64,000 nucleotides of DNA, from the NCBI GenBank assembly GCA_018266435.1, contig JAFEAL010000005.1:186001-250000 (forward strand). Direction: 5' to 3'. The notes below the pieces were generated by a model. That model was not told where the DNA came from, did not search any database, and saw only the letters and a program-made list of their open reading frames with translations. The position numbers and the translations under genes were made by a program. This stretch comes from Bacteroidota bacterium. Lineage in GTDB: Bacteria > Bacteroidota > Bacteroidia > Cytophagales > Cyclobacteriaceae. Shown here in pieces: positions 1-8,758 of this stretch. The number at the start of each line of letters is the position of its first letter. The stretch's first letter is position 1.

Positions 1-243
1 GATTTTAGAAAAAATGTAAACGTCAATTATGTGATATTGAAAGAATACATCAAACTTGGTCAACGCATAAAACATTTTTCGATTGATGTATGGAAAGAAG
101 GACAATGGCAGAACACGGCAAACGGAACTACAATTGGGCACAAACGGATTTTAAAAATTGATCCGGTAACAACCAATAAAATCAAAATTGAAATTTTAGA
201 TTCTAAAGCCTGTCCTGTAATTTCGGCCGTGGAAGTTTATTAA
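1..243 (+). CDS. alpha-L-fucosidase (GH29), C-terminal fragment
   Basis: This is the last 80 codons of a gene that begins before the window; the frame is open from base 1 to the TAA at 241-243. The residues match the C-terminal beta-sandwich of GH29 alpha-L-fucosidases, with the pattern YVILKEYIKLGQRIKHFSID, then W, then GTTIGHKR, then a final CPVISAVEVY-type strand. In the family this domain follows the catalytic barrel, and the whole enzyme removes fucose from glycans in the periplasm or outside the cell. The catalytic part cannot be seen, so activity is inferred. It lies 9 bp before a glycosyltransferase gene on the same strand. Confidence 0.75.
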   Translation, partial: DFRKNVNVNYVILKEYIKLGQRIKHFSIDVWKEGQWQNTANGTTIGHKRILKIDPVTTNKIKIEILDSKACPVISAVEVY

Positions 244-252
244 GAGCAACAC

Positions 253-1809
253 GTGAGTACACCAACACATCAGCACGTTAACAAACAAGTTCTTTGGCTG
301 ATCTCCATTGCGACTTTGGTCAGGCTCTTTCTTGCTACCCAACTTGAGCTTGGCAACGATGAGGTGTATTACTGGACCTACGCGCTTTACCCCGACTGGA
401 GTCATTTTGATCATCCGCCCATGGTGGGAATTGTAGCGCAAATTTTTTCACTCAATCTTTTGCTGAAAGATGATTTCTTTCTGCGGCTCGGCCCGATTGT
501 TTTATCAGCAATAAGTACTTGGGTTATTTTTTTGATCGGAACAAAAATTAAAAATGAAAAGACCGGATTGTATGCGGCCTATCTTTTTACCGGGTCAATA
601 TATTGTTCCATCATCAGCGGGTTTTCACTAACACCCGATGCACCGTTGGTTTTCTTTTGGCTGCTCGCCATGAATTTGATGATCGATTTTCTTCCGCCCC
701 AAAGCATCACTTCGGCAGAACGAAAAAAATTTTTGTTGTTTGGTTTGCTGGCCGGGTTAGCCATGCTTTCAAAATACCAGGGCGCATTTTTGTGGATGGC
801 GGTTTTTATTTATGTGATTTTGTATAACCGAAACTGGCTGAAAGAAATTTCTTTTTGGTTGGCCGGAATCATTTCGGCTATAGCCTTGCTGCCGCTTGTG
901 GTTTGGAATGTGCAAAATCATTTCATCAGTTTTACCTTTCACACGGCACGTGTAACTCCGGCCTGGGAGTTTCGATTGGATTATTTTCTTACCGAATTTT
1001 TTGGGCAAGTTGCCTACAACAATCCCATCAGTTATGTTTTGATTGTCATTGCGATCATTGCTTTCGTGAAAAAGAAAAATTTCATTGAACCGAATTATTC
1101 AAAAGTCCTGCTGGCTCTTTTCCTGCCGCTTTGGATTGTGTTCACAAGCTTCTCTCTTTTCCGTTCTACACTTCCGCACTGGACAGCGCCAGCGTTTTTT
1201 CCATTGATTGTATTGGCAGCCGCATTTTGGTGTGATCAGCAGGAGAAGAAATTTTTCTGGATTAAATTCCCTTCTTTTTTTCTTGGCGGGTTGCTGCTCG
1301 GTGCACTTTGGTTGATTGATTATTCACCGTTGCAACTCGGCAAAAAATCAGAAATTAGAAATTTTGGAGAAGATGACTTTACGCAAGATTTATACGGGTG
1401 GAATCAGGTTGAGAAAGCCTTTGCAAAAATTTCCCTGCGAGAAGAAAAAAAAGGCACCATGCCAAAACAAGCTGATCTTGTTTCCTACAAATGGTTTCCC
1501 GGGGCGCATATTGATTTTTATGTAGCTCAACCCAACCACCGTAAATTATTTTTGCTGGGTGATATGAACGATATTCATAAATACGCGTGGATTAATAATT
1601 ATCGCAACGGTTTGCACAAAGGCCAAGACTATTATTATATAGCAGTCAGTAATTTGTACAAAGATCCTCACGGGATTTTTGAAAATTATTTTGAAAAAAT
1701 TGAGCCGATGGATACCGTTCAAATAACTCGCTCGGGAAAACTGATGCGGTATGCCTTTTTTTATCGATTGAAAAATTATAACGGAACGTTTGTCAATCCA
1801 CTGCCATGA
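253..1809 (+). CDS. GT39-type integral membrane glycosyltransferase (PMT/ArnT-like)
   Basis: This 518-residue protein has a string of hydrophobic helices over about residues 10-360 and a soluble C-terminal part. The first extracytoplasmic loop has an Asp-Glu pair (D36-E37, in NDEVYYW) followed by a DHPP motif. This is the signature of the dolichyl/undecaprenyl-phosphate-sugar-dependent transferases of the PMT/ArnT superfamily, where the first-loop acidic residue is catalytic. The enzyme would move a sugar from a lipid-phosphate carrier onto an acceptor outside the inner membrane. Neither sugar nor acceptor can be told from the sequence. The start is GTG at 253. The gene overlaps the next one by 4 bp (ATGA), so the two are probably translationally coupled. 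Confidence 0.8.
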   Translation: MSTPTHQHVNKQVLWLISIATLVRLFLATQLELGNDEVYYWTYALYPDWSHFDHPPMVGIVAQIFSLNLLLKDDFFLRLGPIVLSAISTWVIFLIGTKIKNEKTGLYAAYLFTGSIYCSIISGFSLTPDAPLVFFWLLAMNLMIDFLPPQSITSAERKKFLLFGLLAGLAMLSKYQGAFLWMAVFIYVILYNRNWLKEISFWLAGIISAIALLPLVVWNVQNHFISFTFHTARVTPAWEFRLDYFLTEFFGQVAYNNPISYVLIVIAIIAFVKKKNFIEPNYSKVLLALFLPLWIVFTSFSLFRSTLPHWTAPAFFPLIVLAAAFWCDQQEKKFFWIKFPSFFLGGLLLGALWLIDYSPLQLGKKSEIRNFGEDDFTQDLYGWNQVEKAFAKISLREEKKGTMPKQADLVSYKWFPGAHIDFYVAQPNHRKLFLLGDMNDIHKYAWINNYRNGLHKGQDYYYIAVSNLYKDPHGIFENYFEKIEPMDTVQITRSGKLMRYAFFYRLKNYNGTFVNPLP

Positions 1810-2201
1810 TTGAGATCAACGAGGCATTAGTTTATAAATTTATAAAGTTCGGCCTGGTGGGCCTGTCGGGCATGGTGGTGGATTTTGGGATCACGTTTCT
1901 CTTCAAAGAAAAAATTAAAACCAATAAATACCTGGCCAACACACTGGGTTTTTTTTCAGCCGCAACCACTAATTTTATTCTCAATCGAATCTGGACATTT
2001 CACAGTGGAGATCCGGCTGTCACTTCACAATATTTCAAATTTTTATTGATTGCCGTTGTGGGGGTGCTGTTTAGCAATGCGATCATCTATTTACTGAACG
2101 ATCGTTTCAAATGGAATTTTTACTTAGCCAAACTGATTTCAATTGGAGCGGTTCTCTTTTGGAATTTTTTTGCCAATTATTTTTTTACGTTTTATAGATG
2201 A
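1806..2201 (+). CDS. GtrA family membrane protein
   Basis: A 131-residue protein made almost wholly of four hydrophobic helices. It begins FIKFGLVGLSG and contains a loop with the N-R-I-W-T-F motif typical of GtrA. GtrA proteins are thought to flip or handle polyprenyl-phosphate sugars across the inner membrane, usually with a GtrB synthase and a membrane transferase. Here the transferase partner is the upstream GT39 gene, overlapping by 4 bp. No GtrB-type polyprenyl-phosphate sugar synthase is in the window, so the lipid-linked donor must be made elsewhere. Confidence 0.8.
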   Translation: MIEINEALVYKFIKFGLVGLSGMVVDFGITFLFKEKIKTNKYLANTLGFFSAATTNFILNRIWTFHSGDPAVTSQYFKFLLIAVVGVLFSNAIIYLLNDRFKWNFYLAKLISIGAVLFWNFFANYFFTFYR

Positions 2202-2300
2202 ATGTAGCTTTGCCGTGAACTGTTTAAGCAGAATATAATTACACAAAATGTGTTCAATTTTTTTTGAATCGATACAGAACGAGGATTGTTGTTAATATAC

Positions 2301-2329
2301 TTTAGTACAGCTAAAATGCAATACTTTTG
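2301..2329 (+). promoter_or_regulatory. Bacteroidota-type promoter of the serine hydrolase gene
   Basis: A -7 box TACTTTTG at 2322-2329 fits the TAnnTTTG consensus exactly. A TTTA element at 2301-2304 lies 17 bp upstream as a plausible -33 box. The following ATG is 38 bp downstream. No other gene lies between. Confidence 0.55.
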
Positions 2330-2367
2330 TACCACCCTTTGATTAATAAAATACCCAACCAATCAAT

Positions 2368-3468
2368 ATGAACAAGGTTATACAGGTACTTATTGTTTCA
2401 ATTATTTTCTTCTCTTGCACAAAAAATAATCCGTCACCTTCAGGTACTTCTACTTTATATTTTCCACCCAATTCAGGCACTTGGCAAACCGTAACTCCGG
2501 CAAGTTTAGGCTGGAATGTAACTGCCCTGACTACCTTACTGACCTATCTTGATACAACCAATACCCGTGCTTTCATTGTTTTGAAAGATGGAAAAATAGT
2601 GATTGAGCACTACGCTGGCACTCAACTTAGTTCAACCAACTCATTCACCTCAACCAGTAATTGGTATTGGGCATCGGCCGGGAAAACACTCACTGCTGCA
2701 ATTGTCGGAATAGCCAACGCCAACGGAAAAATAAACCTCGATGCAAAAACATCAGATTATCTTGGTGCCGGTTGGACAAGCGAAACCCTTGACCAGGAAA
2801 ACAAAATCACAGTGCGCAATCACCTCACCATGACTACCGGGCTGGATGATTACAATGGTGGGGCTACAGGAGACAATGATTGCTCCACGCCCCCTTGCCT
2901 GATCTATAAAGCCGATGCCGGTACACGCTGGGCCTACCACACAGGAGCGTACACGGTGCTTGACAAAGTGATACAAGCCGGCACCGGTCAAAACACCAAT
3001 ACCTACGGCAGTGCGCAGTTATTTTCTAAAATCGGAATGGACGGTAGCTTTATCATGTCAGGAGAAAACAATCTTTTTTACAGCACCGGCCGATCAATGG
3101 CTCGTTTTGGTCTCTTGCTGCTGAGCAAAGGAACCTGGAACGGCACTGCCATTATTCCTGAATCTTATTTTGAATTGATGATTACTACATCACAGAACCT
3201 CAATCTTTCTTATGGGTACCTCACCTGGCTAAACGGAAAAGCTTCGTATATGTCGCCAGGCCCACAAATTGTCACTCCTAACTCACTCACACCGAATGCT
3301 CCGGCTGATATGTTTGCAGCCATGGGAAAAAATGGCCAACTCATCAACGTAGTGCCCAGCAAAAACATAGTGGTAATTCGCCTGGGCGATGCACCCGATA
3401 ATAATCTGGTGCCGTTGACTTATCAAAATGTATTGTGGAATAAACTGAATGCGGTTATTACCAATTAA
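2368..3468 (+). CDS. class C beta-lactamase-like serine hydrolase, probable lipoprotein
   Basis: A 366-residue protein. The N-terminal hydrophobic stretch ends in FFSC with Cys17, which fits a lipoprotein signal (SPase II is encoded at 7561). The SxxK catalytic motif of the beta-lactamase/penicillin-binding fold is S103-A-G-K106. A YHTG segment near residue 195 takes the place of the YxN motif, and a GKNGQ segment near residue 325 takes the place of the third (KTG/HxG) motif. Members of this family are esterases, peptidases or amidases of the envelope; resistance to beta-lactams cannot be inferred. The gene stands alone with its own promoter. Confidence 0.8.
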   Translation: MNKVIQVLIVSIIFFSCTKNNPSPSGTSTLYFPPNSGTWQTVTPASLGWNVTALTTLLTYLDTTNTRAFIVLKDGKIVIEHYAGTQLSSTNSFTSTSNWYWASAGKTLTAAIVGIANANGKINLDAKTSDYLGAGWTSETLDQENKITVRNHLTMTTGLDDYNGGATGDNDCSTPPCLIYKADAGTRWAYHTGAYTVLDKVIQAGTGQNTNTYGSAQLFSKIGMDGSFIMSGENNLFYSTGRSMARFGLLLLSKGTWNGTAIIPESYFELMITTSQNLNLSYGYLTWLNGKASYMSPGPQIVTPNSLTPNAPADMFAAMGKNGQLINVVPSKNIVVIRLGDAPDNNLVPLTYQNVLWNKLNAVITN

Positions 3469-3647
3469 TGAACAAAGATTTTCAGGGTAACTCTTAATTT
3501 TTTACCCCACTAAGCAGAGCCAGGAGTTGCTCAATATTTAACACGAATAATCAGGATACAGCGGGGCAATTCCTTGCATATTTTTCGTTTAAAGAACGAG
3601 ATCCAGTATTTCGGAATTGATTAACTTGCACCCTCATTTTTTATTCT

Positions 3648-6600
3648 GTGAGCCAATACAACGAATACAAGGAACTCAACCTCTCCAAAGTAGCTGCCGA
3701 AGTGCTCGATTTTTGGAAGCGGGAACACATTTTTGAAAAATCGGTAACCGGCCGCGAAGGCAGGGAATCATTTACTTTTTATGAAGGCCCCCCTTCGGCC
3801 AACGGCACACCCGGCATTCACCACGTGATGGCCCGCACAGTAAAAGATATTTTTTGCCGCTATAAAACCCTGGCAGGCTTTCAGGTAAAACGCAAGGGTG
3901 GCTGGGATACTCACGGACTGCCGGTAGAACTGCAAGTAGAAAAAATGCTGGGTATCACCAAAGAGGATATTGGAAAAAAAATATCGATCGAGGACTATAA
4001 CCAGAAATGCCGCGAAACGGTGATGATGTACAAAGACCAGTGGGATAGCCTCACCGAAAAGATGGGCTACTGGGTAGACCTGAAAAACCCGTACATCACA
4101 TACACTAACGAATACATTGAAACCATTTGGTGGATATTAAAGCAGTTCTATCAAAAAGGATTGCTCTACAAAGGGTACACCATTCAACCCTATTCGCCAT
4201 CCGATGGAACGGGCCTAAGCTCGCATGAACTGAACCAGCCCGGCTGCTACAAAAATGTAAAAGATACTTCCGTAGTGGCGCAGTTTAAAGTAACACGCGA
4301 TGCTAAGTCCGAATTTTTGTTTGATAAAGTAAATGGCGACTTGTTTATTCTGGCCTGGACCACTACACCATGGACCTTGCCATCAAACACAGCACTGGCC
4401 GTTGGTGAGAAAATAAATTACGTTCGGGTAAATACGTTTAACCCTTACACGTTCAAACCTATCAGCGTTATTCTTGCCAAAGACCTGGCAGGAAAATATT
4501 TCTCAGAAAAAAATAAAGACTTAAAAATTTCTGAATACAAGAAAGGCGATAAAACAATTCCGTTTGAAATTGTTGGTGAGTTTACCGGCAAACAGTTAGT
4601 GGGTATTCGCTACGAGCAACTGATGCCTTATTTGAAACCCCTGACAAATGTAGATAAAGCATTTCAAGTAGTGGCCGGAGATTTTGTAACTACGGAAGAT
4701 GGAACCGGTGTAGTGCATACATCACCAACTTTTGGTGCCGATGACTTTCGGGTTGCCAGACAACATGGAATTCCCGCACTCACATTGAAAGACGAAGCCG
4801 GCAACGAAGTGCCCACGGTTGATAAAAAAGGAAAATTTGTAAAGGAGATCGGAACAAAGTTGAAGGAAGGGGTGGAGCGTTTCAAAATCAAAACACACAA
4901 GCCACTCGGTGAAAATGATTTTTATGTAAAAAATTATACCGATGAAGATGAGACCAACCCTGACTACAAAAGTACGGATGTCATCATCTCCATTATTCTG
5001 AAAGAAGAGAACAAAGCATTTAAAGTTGAAAAGTACGAGCATACCTACCCACACTCGTGGCGCACCGATAAACCCGTGCTGTACTATCCACTCGATGCGT
5101 GGTTTATCAAAACAACAGCACTGAAAGACAGATTAGCGGCACTCAACAAAACCATCAACTGGAAACCGGAAAGCACCGGCACCGGCCGTTTTGGTAACTG
5201 GCTCGAAAATCTCGTTGACTGGAATTTATCCCGCTCGCGTTTCTGGGGAACGCCCCTGCCAATCTGGAGAACCCAAAACGGCAAAGAAGAAATCTGTATC
5301 GGATCAGTTGATGAGCTTAACGCTGAAATTGAAAAAGCAACTAAAGCGGGAATCAATAATTCGACATCTGACATTCAACACTTGTCATTTGATTTGCACC
5401 GCCCTTACGTAGATAACATTGTTTTGGTAAGCAAGTCAGGCCAGCCCATGTACCGCGAACCTGATTTGATTGATGTGTGGTTTGATTCAGGCGCGATGCC
5501 GTATGCCCAGTGGCATTACCCATTTGAAAATAAAGTTGTTTTCGAACATTCTTATCCCGCTGATTTTATAGCAGAGGGAGTTGATCAAACGCGCGGATGG
5601 TTTTTTACTCTCCATGCTATTGCCGGATTACTCTTCGATAGTGTAGCTTTTAAAAACGTCATCTCCAACGGTCTGGTGCTCGACAAAGACGGTAACAAAA
5701 TGAGCAAGCGCAAAGGCAACGTAGTTGATCCGTTTGCAGCCATGGAAAAATATGGGATAGATGTTTTGCGGTGGTACATGATTGAAAACGCACCTCCGTG
5801 GGACAACCTGAAGTTTGACTTTGCCGGAGTAGAAGAAACTCAGCGCAAATTTTTTGGCACCCTGCAAAATACTTACTCATTCTTTGCGCTCTATGCTAAT
5901 ATAGATGGGTTTATAAAAGACGAACTGAATGTAGTGACTTACGATAAACTTACCCACCTCGACCGCTGGGTTATTTCTAAACTGCAATCGTTGATTACAG
6001 AAGTTACTACAGCATATGAAGACTACGAACCCACCAAAGCGGCACGCGCCATTCAGGAATTTGTAAACGACCATCTGAGCAACTGGTATGTGCGGCTGAA
6101 CCGTAAAAGATTCTGGCAACCCAATTTACGCGGTGAAATTTCTGAAAATAAAAAAGCTGCTTACGAAACTCTGTATGAGTGCTTGATGGTTACAGCACAA
6201 CTGATGTCACCCATTGCACCATTTTATGCCGACTGGTTGTATCGTAACCTGACCGGAAACATTCGTGAAAAAGCAAAGAAGCACAACACACCCTTGCAGC
6301 ACGAGTCGGTGCACCATACCGATTTAGTCCAGGCAGAACAAATACGCACCGATAAAGAATTAGAATTGTCGATGAGCTATGCACAAACCATTTGTTCGCT
6401 GGTGCACTCAATCAGAAAAAATAATAAGATAAAAGTACGTACTCCGCTTCAGCGTGTGTTACTTCCGGTGCTCGATGAAAAATTTTCAAAACGAATCAAA
6501 GGTGTGGAAGATATCATCAGGTCAGAGGTGAACGTAAAATCCATCGAATACATAGACGATACTTCAGGTTTGCTGGTAAAGAGCGCGAAGCCCAATCTTC

Positions 6601-7091
6601 CCAAACTAGGCAAACAATATGGCTCTAAGATGAAAGAAGTTGCTGCAGCCATCGGTTCATTAACAAAAGAAGAAATCAATCAATTAGAGAAGGCAGGAAA
6701 ACTTTCTAAAGGTGTATTTGATTTGGTAGCAGAAGATGTAATCATTTCTTCGCAGGATATTCCGGGGTGGTCGGTAGCCAGCGAAGGTATTATCACAGTA
6801 GCTCTGGATATTAACATTACCTCAGAACTGAAACGTGAAGGTGTTGCCCGCGATTTTGTAAACCGCATCCAAAATTTACGCAAAGAGTTAGGGTTTGAAG
6901 TACTGGATAAAATTTCCATTGAAGTGGAAAAAGACGGAGAGTTAGCCACTACCTCGATCAGCGAATACAAAGAATACATTTGCACCGAAACACAGGCTTT
7001 GAGTTTGGAATTAAAATCACATGTGGACGATGCCAGCGAAGTAGATATGGATGAGTTTATGTTGAAAGTCAGGATTTATCGCATGAAGTAG
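3648..7091 (+). CDS. ileS: isoleucyl-tRNA synthetase
   Basis: A 1147-residue class I aminoacyl-tRNA synthetase that charges tRNA-Ile in the cytoplasm. The HIGH signature is G56-I-H-H59 after a PPSANGTP lead-in. The KMSKS loop is K684-M-S-K687-R. A large editing (CP1) insertion lies between them, with a TTPWTLPSN motif near residue 240. A tRNA anticodon-binding domain and a long C-terminal extension (about residues 950-1147) follow, resembling DUF5915. This length and tail fit the eukaryote-like type 2 IleRS found in many Bacteroidota; I infer the class from architecture alone. The start is GTG at 3648. The gene is followed by a degraded toxin-antitoxin relic and lspA. Confidence 0.97.
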   Translation: MSQYNEYKELNLSKVAAEVLDFWKREHIFEKSVTGREGRESFTFYEGPPSANGTPGIHHVMARTVKDIFCRYKTLAGFQVKRKGGWDTHGLPVELQVEKMLGITKEDIGKKISIEDYNQKCRETVMMYKDQWDSLTEKMGYWVDLKNPYITYTNEYIETIWWILKQFYQKGLLYKGYTIQPYSPSDGTGLSSHELNQPGCYKNVKDTSVVAQFKVTRDAKSEFLFDKVNGDLFILAWTTTPWTLPSNTALAVGEKINYVRVNTFNPYTFKPISVILAKDLAGKYFSEKNKDLKISEYKKGDKTIPFEIVGEFTGKQLVGIRYEQLMPYLKPLTNVDKAFQVVAGDFVTTEDGTGVVHTSPTFGADDFRVARQHGIPALTLKDEAGNEVPTVDKKGKFVKEIGTKLKEGVERFKIKTHKPLGENDFYVKNYTDEDETNPDYKSTDVIISIILKEENKAFKVEKYEHTYPHSWRTDKPVLYYPLDAWFIKTTALKDRLAALNKTINWKPESTGTGRFGNWLENLVDWNLSRSRFWGTPLPIWRTQNGKEEICIGSVDELNAEIEKATKAGINNSTSDIQHLSFDLHRPYVDNIVLVSKSGQPMYREPDLIDVWFDSGAMPYAQWHYPFENKVVFEHSYPADFIAEGVDQTRGWFFTLHAIAGLLFDSVAFKNVISNGLVLDKDGNKMSKRKGNVVDPFAAMEKYGIDVLRWYMIENAPPWDNLKFDFAGVEETQRKFFGTLQNTYSFFALYANIDGFIKDELNVVTYDKLTHLDRWVISKLQSLITEVTTAYEDYEPTKAARAIQEFVNDHLSNWYVRLNRKRFWQPNLRGEISENKKAAYETLYECLMVTAQLMSPIAPFYADWLYRNLTGNIREKAKKHNTPLQHESVHHTDLVQAEQIRTDKELELSMSYAQTICSLVHSIRKNNKIKVRTPLQRVLLPVLDEKFSKRIKGVEDIIRSEVNVKSIEYIDDTSGLLVKSAKPNLPKLGKQYGSKMKEVAAAIGSLTKEEINQLEKAGKLSKGVFDLVAEDVIISSQDIPGWSVASEGIITVALDINITSELKREGVARDFVNRIQNLRKELGFEVLDKISIEVEKDGELATTSISEYKEYICTETQALSLELKSHVDDASEVDMDEFMLKVRIYRMK

Positions 7092-7096
7092 ATTAA

Positions 7097-7104
7097 TTAA
7101 CTTT
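7097..7104 (+). promoter_or_regulatory. -7 box of the relic toxin-antitoxin locus
   Basis: TAACTTTG fits the Bacteroidota -7 consensus TAnnTTTG and lies 5 bp before the ATG of the antitoxin relic. It may be the old promoter of that pair and might now serve lspA. I could not assign a -33 box with confidence. Confidence 0.4.
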
Positions 7105-7109
7105 GCAAT

Positions 7110-7278
7110 ATGAATGCCGAAGTTGAAAAACGAAATGCTGATTTATAAGATTTCTTGATATGGAAAAGAAGTGGAAGAAAAGAAGCAGTGATACGAAAGT
7201 CAGGTGAAGGGAAACATTTAATTCAATCCATTGCAGATGGATTCAATGAACAGTCGATCATTTTGATTAATATAAACC
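7110..7278 (+). pseudogene. degraded antitoxin of Phd/DUF2281 (VapB-like) type
   Basis: Between ileS and lspA one reading frame from the ATG at 7110 has a single early stop (TAA 7146-7148). After that it reads DFLIWKRSGRK, then AVIRKSGEGK, then IADGFNE. This resembles the C-terminal half of the small antitoxins paired with VapC toxins, which typically end in a G..KG.I.MADDFDEPLEDF pattern. The expected acidic tail after FNE is recovered only by shifting frame by one base near 7251-7270. Stop codon plus frameshift mark it as dead. It sits directly in front of a VapC relic, as the live pair would be arranged. No intact antitoxin could be made. Confidence 0.55.
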
Positions 7279-7283
7279 AAGAT

Positions 7284-7557
7284 ATGCCTGATTGATACTC
7301 ACGTTTTACTTTGGTATAGGTGAGATGATTTCAGGCTTTAAGAGAAAATCATAAATGAAATAGAAAAACCAAAAAACATAATTTTAATCAGCAAGATTAG
7401 TTTATGTGAAATTGCTGTAAAGATTAGTATTGTCAAGGCCTTTTTTTATCGCAACTATGCCTTTGACCAATTAATCAACGGCCAAGCAAACGATCACAAT
7501 TTTGCAATCATCACAGACCATACTAAATTCAAATCTTATCCTGTACAATTATTATAA
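7284..7557 (+). pseudogene. degraded VapC-type PIN-domain toxin
   Basis: Reading codons from 7288 to the TAA at 7555-7557 (90 codons, one frame) gives LIDTHVLLWY, then IILISKISLCEIAVKISI, then FDQLINGQA and IITDHTKFKSYPV. These are the start, middle and end of a PIN-domain VapC ribonuclease. The frame has two stops (TGA 7321-7323, TAA 7339-7341). The ATG at 7284 is one base out of frame. About 40 residues between the KISI segment and the FDQ segment are missing, and that stretch normally includes the HRDP part of the active site. The toxin is therefore inactive. This and the antitoxin relic account for the 468-bp gap between ileS and lspA. Confidence 0.75.
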
Positions 7558-7560
7558 AAA

Positions 7561-8247
7561 ATGAAATTTCTGAAATACTTATTAATTGCCCTGCTTGTTA
7601 TCTGTGTTGACCAGACCAGCAAGTTGTTGGTGTATGCACACATGCAGTTGGGCGATGAGATCAACGTAATCGGCACCTGGTTTCGTCTGCACTATCTGCT
7701 CAACCCGGGCATGGCCTTTGGTATCCGTTGGGAAAATGAATTTGGCAAACTGGCACTTACTGTTTTTCGCATTGGCGCTATGGTTGCCATCGGATATTAT
7801 TTGTATTCATCAGTAAAAAAGAATCTTCATGTTGGATTTTTAATTTGCCTTGCCCTGATCTTAGGCGGTGCTGTGGGTAATGTAATTGACAGTACTTTTT
7901 ATGGCGTATTTCTGGATAACAACGCGTTGGGTATGCCCACGAAATGGTTTCATGGCGAAGTGATTGACATGCTGTATTTTCCACTCTTCCACTTTACGGT
8001 TCCCGAGTGGTTTCCATTAAACCCGGGAGGGGAGTTCGAATTTTTCAGCCCAGTATTTAATATTGCCGATTCGTCTATTTTTATTGGCGTAGTAACGATT
8101 CTCATATTCCAAAAAAGATTTTTTCCTCATCCGGCAAAAGAAGATTCACCCGGTGAAACTTTAGAGATGAATCAGGAAGAGCCACACACAACTTCCGATA
8201 TTTCTGTTACCGAAACAACGGCATCCACGGAAACACAGCCAGACTAA
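7561..8247 (+). CDS. lspA: lipoprotein signal peptidase (signal peptidase II)
   Basis: A 228-residue inner-membrane aspartyl protease that cuts the signal peptide of lipoproteins before the lipidated cysteine. It has four hydrophobic helices. Conserved blocks are CVDQTSK (D17), LNPG (N48), GNVID, GEVIDM with D136, and NIADSS with D170. D136 and D170 correspond to the catalytic pair. They are 34 residues apart, against 19 in Pseudomonas LspA, because of an insertion, a form I believe is usual in Bacteroidota. A hydrophilic, Thr/Glu-rich tail of about 45 residues follows the last helix. The ATG is 3 bp after the VapC relic; the next gene follows after 4 bp, suggesting an operon. Confidence 0.95.
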   Translation: MKFLKYLLIALLVICVDQTSKLLVYAHMQLGDEINVIGTWFRLHYLLNPGMAFGIRWENEFGKLALTVFRIGAMVAIGYYLYSSVKKNLHVGFLICLALILGGAVGNVIDSTFYGVFLDNNALGMPTKWFHGEVIDMLYFPLFHFTVPEWFPLNPGGEFEFFSPVFNIADSSIFIGVVTILIFQKRFFPHPAKEDSPGETLEMNQEEPHTTSDISVTETTASTETQPD

Positions 8248-8251
8248 ACTT

Positions 8252-8758
8252 ATGGCCGAGCATCTTCATATTGCGGCATCAGCCGGCAAAAAAGAACGGT
8301 ACGAGATTTTGCTGCCACAAATTGAATCGCTGGTTTCCGGTGAAAAGGATTTAATAGCCAACCTGGCCAATATTACAGCCGCCTTGAAACAGACGTTTGA
8401 TTTTTTTTGGGTAGGATTTTATCAGGTAAAAGAAAATATTGTGCTTGCAGGCAGGCAGGAGTTAGTGTTAGGCCCGTTTCAAGGACCAATTGCCTGTACC
8501 CGCATTGGGTTTGGCAAAGGCGTGTGTGGCACCTCGTGGAAAGAAGCCAAAACGATTATTGTCCCTAACGTAGATGAGTTTCCCGGGCACATTGCCTGCA
8601 GTTCAAATTCAAAATCAGAAATTGTGGTGCCAGGATTTACAAATAAAAAGGTTTTTTTGTTGCTTGATGTGGACAGCGACCGGCAAAATGATTTTGATCA
8701 AACGGATGCCGAGAACCTGGAGAAGCTGATGCGCATCATTGAAAAATTAACGAACTAA
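8252..8758 (+). CDS. msrC: GAF-domain free methionine-(R)-sulfoxide reductase
   Basis: A 168-residue single GAF domain. The three cysteines of the fRMsr family are present: C82 (IACT), C92 (GVCG) and C116 (HIACSS), with the NVDEFPGHIAC block between the last two. The enzyme reduces free Met-(R)-sulfoxide with thioredoxin and protects against oxidation. The three cysteines and the length of about 165 fit a catalytic member rather than a cyclic-nucleotide sensor. It lies 4 bp after lspA and probably shares its transcript. Its last 12 bp overlap the convergent tilS gene. Confidence 0.88.
   Translation: MAEHLHIAASAGKKERYEILLPQIESLVSGEKDLIANLANITAALKQTFDFFWVGFYQVKENIVLAGRQELVLGPFQGPIACTRIGFGKGVCGTSWKEAKTIIVPNVDEFPGHIACSSNSKSEIVVPGFTNKKVFLLLDVDSDRQNDFDQTDAENLEKLMRIIEKLTN

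Noticed and set aside
7288-7557. An intact small VapC gene
   Set aside because: Two in-frame stop codons and a missing central block show it is a relic.
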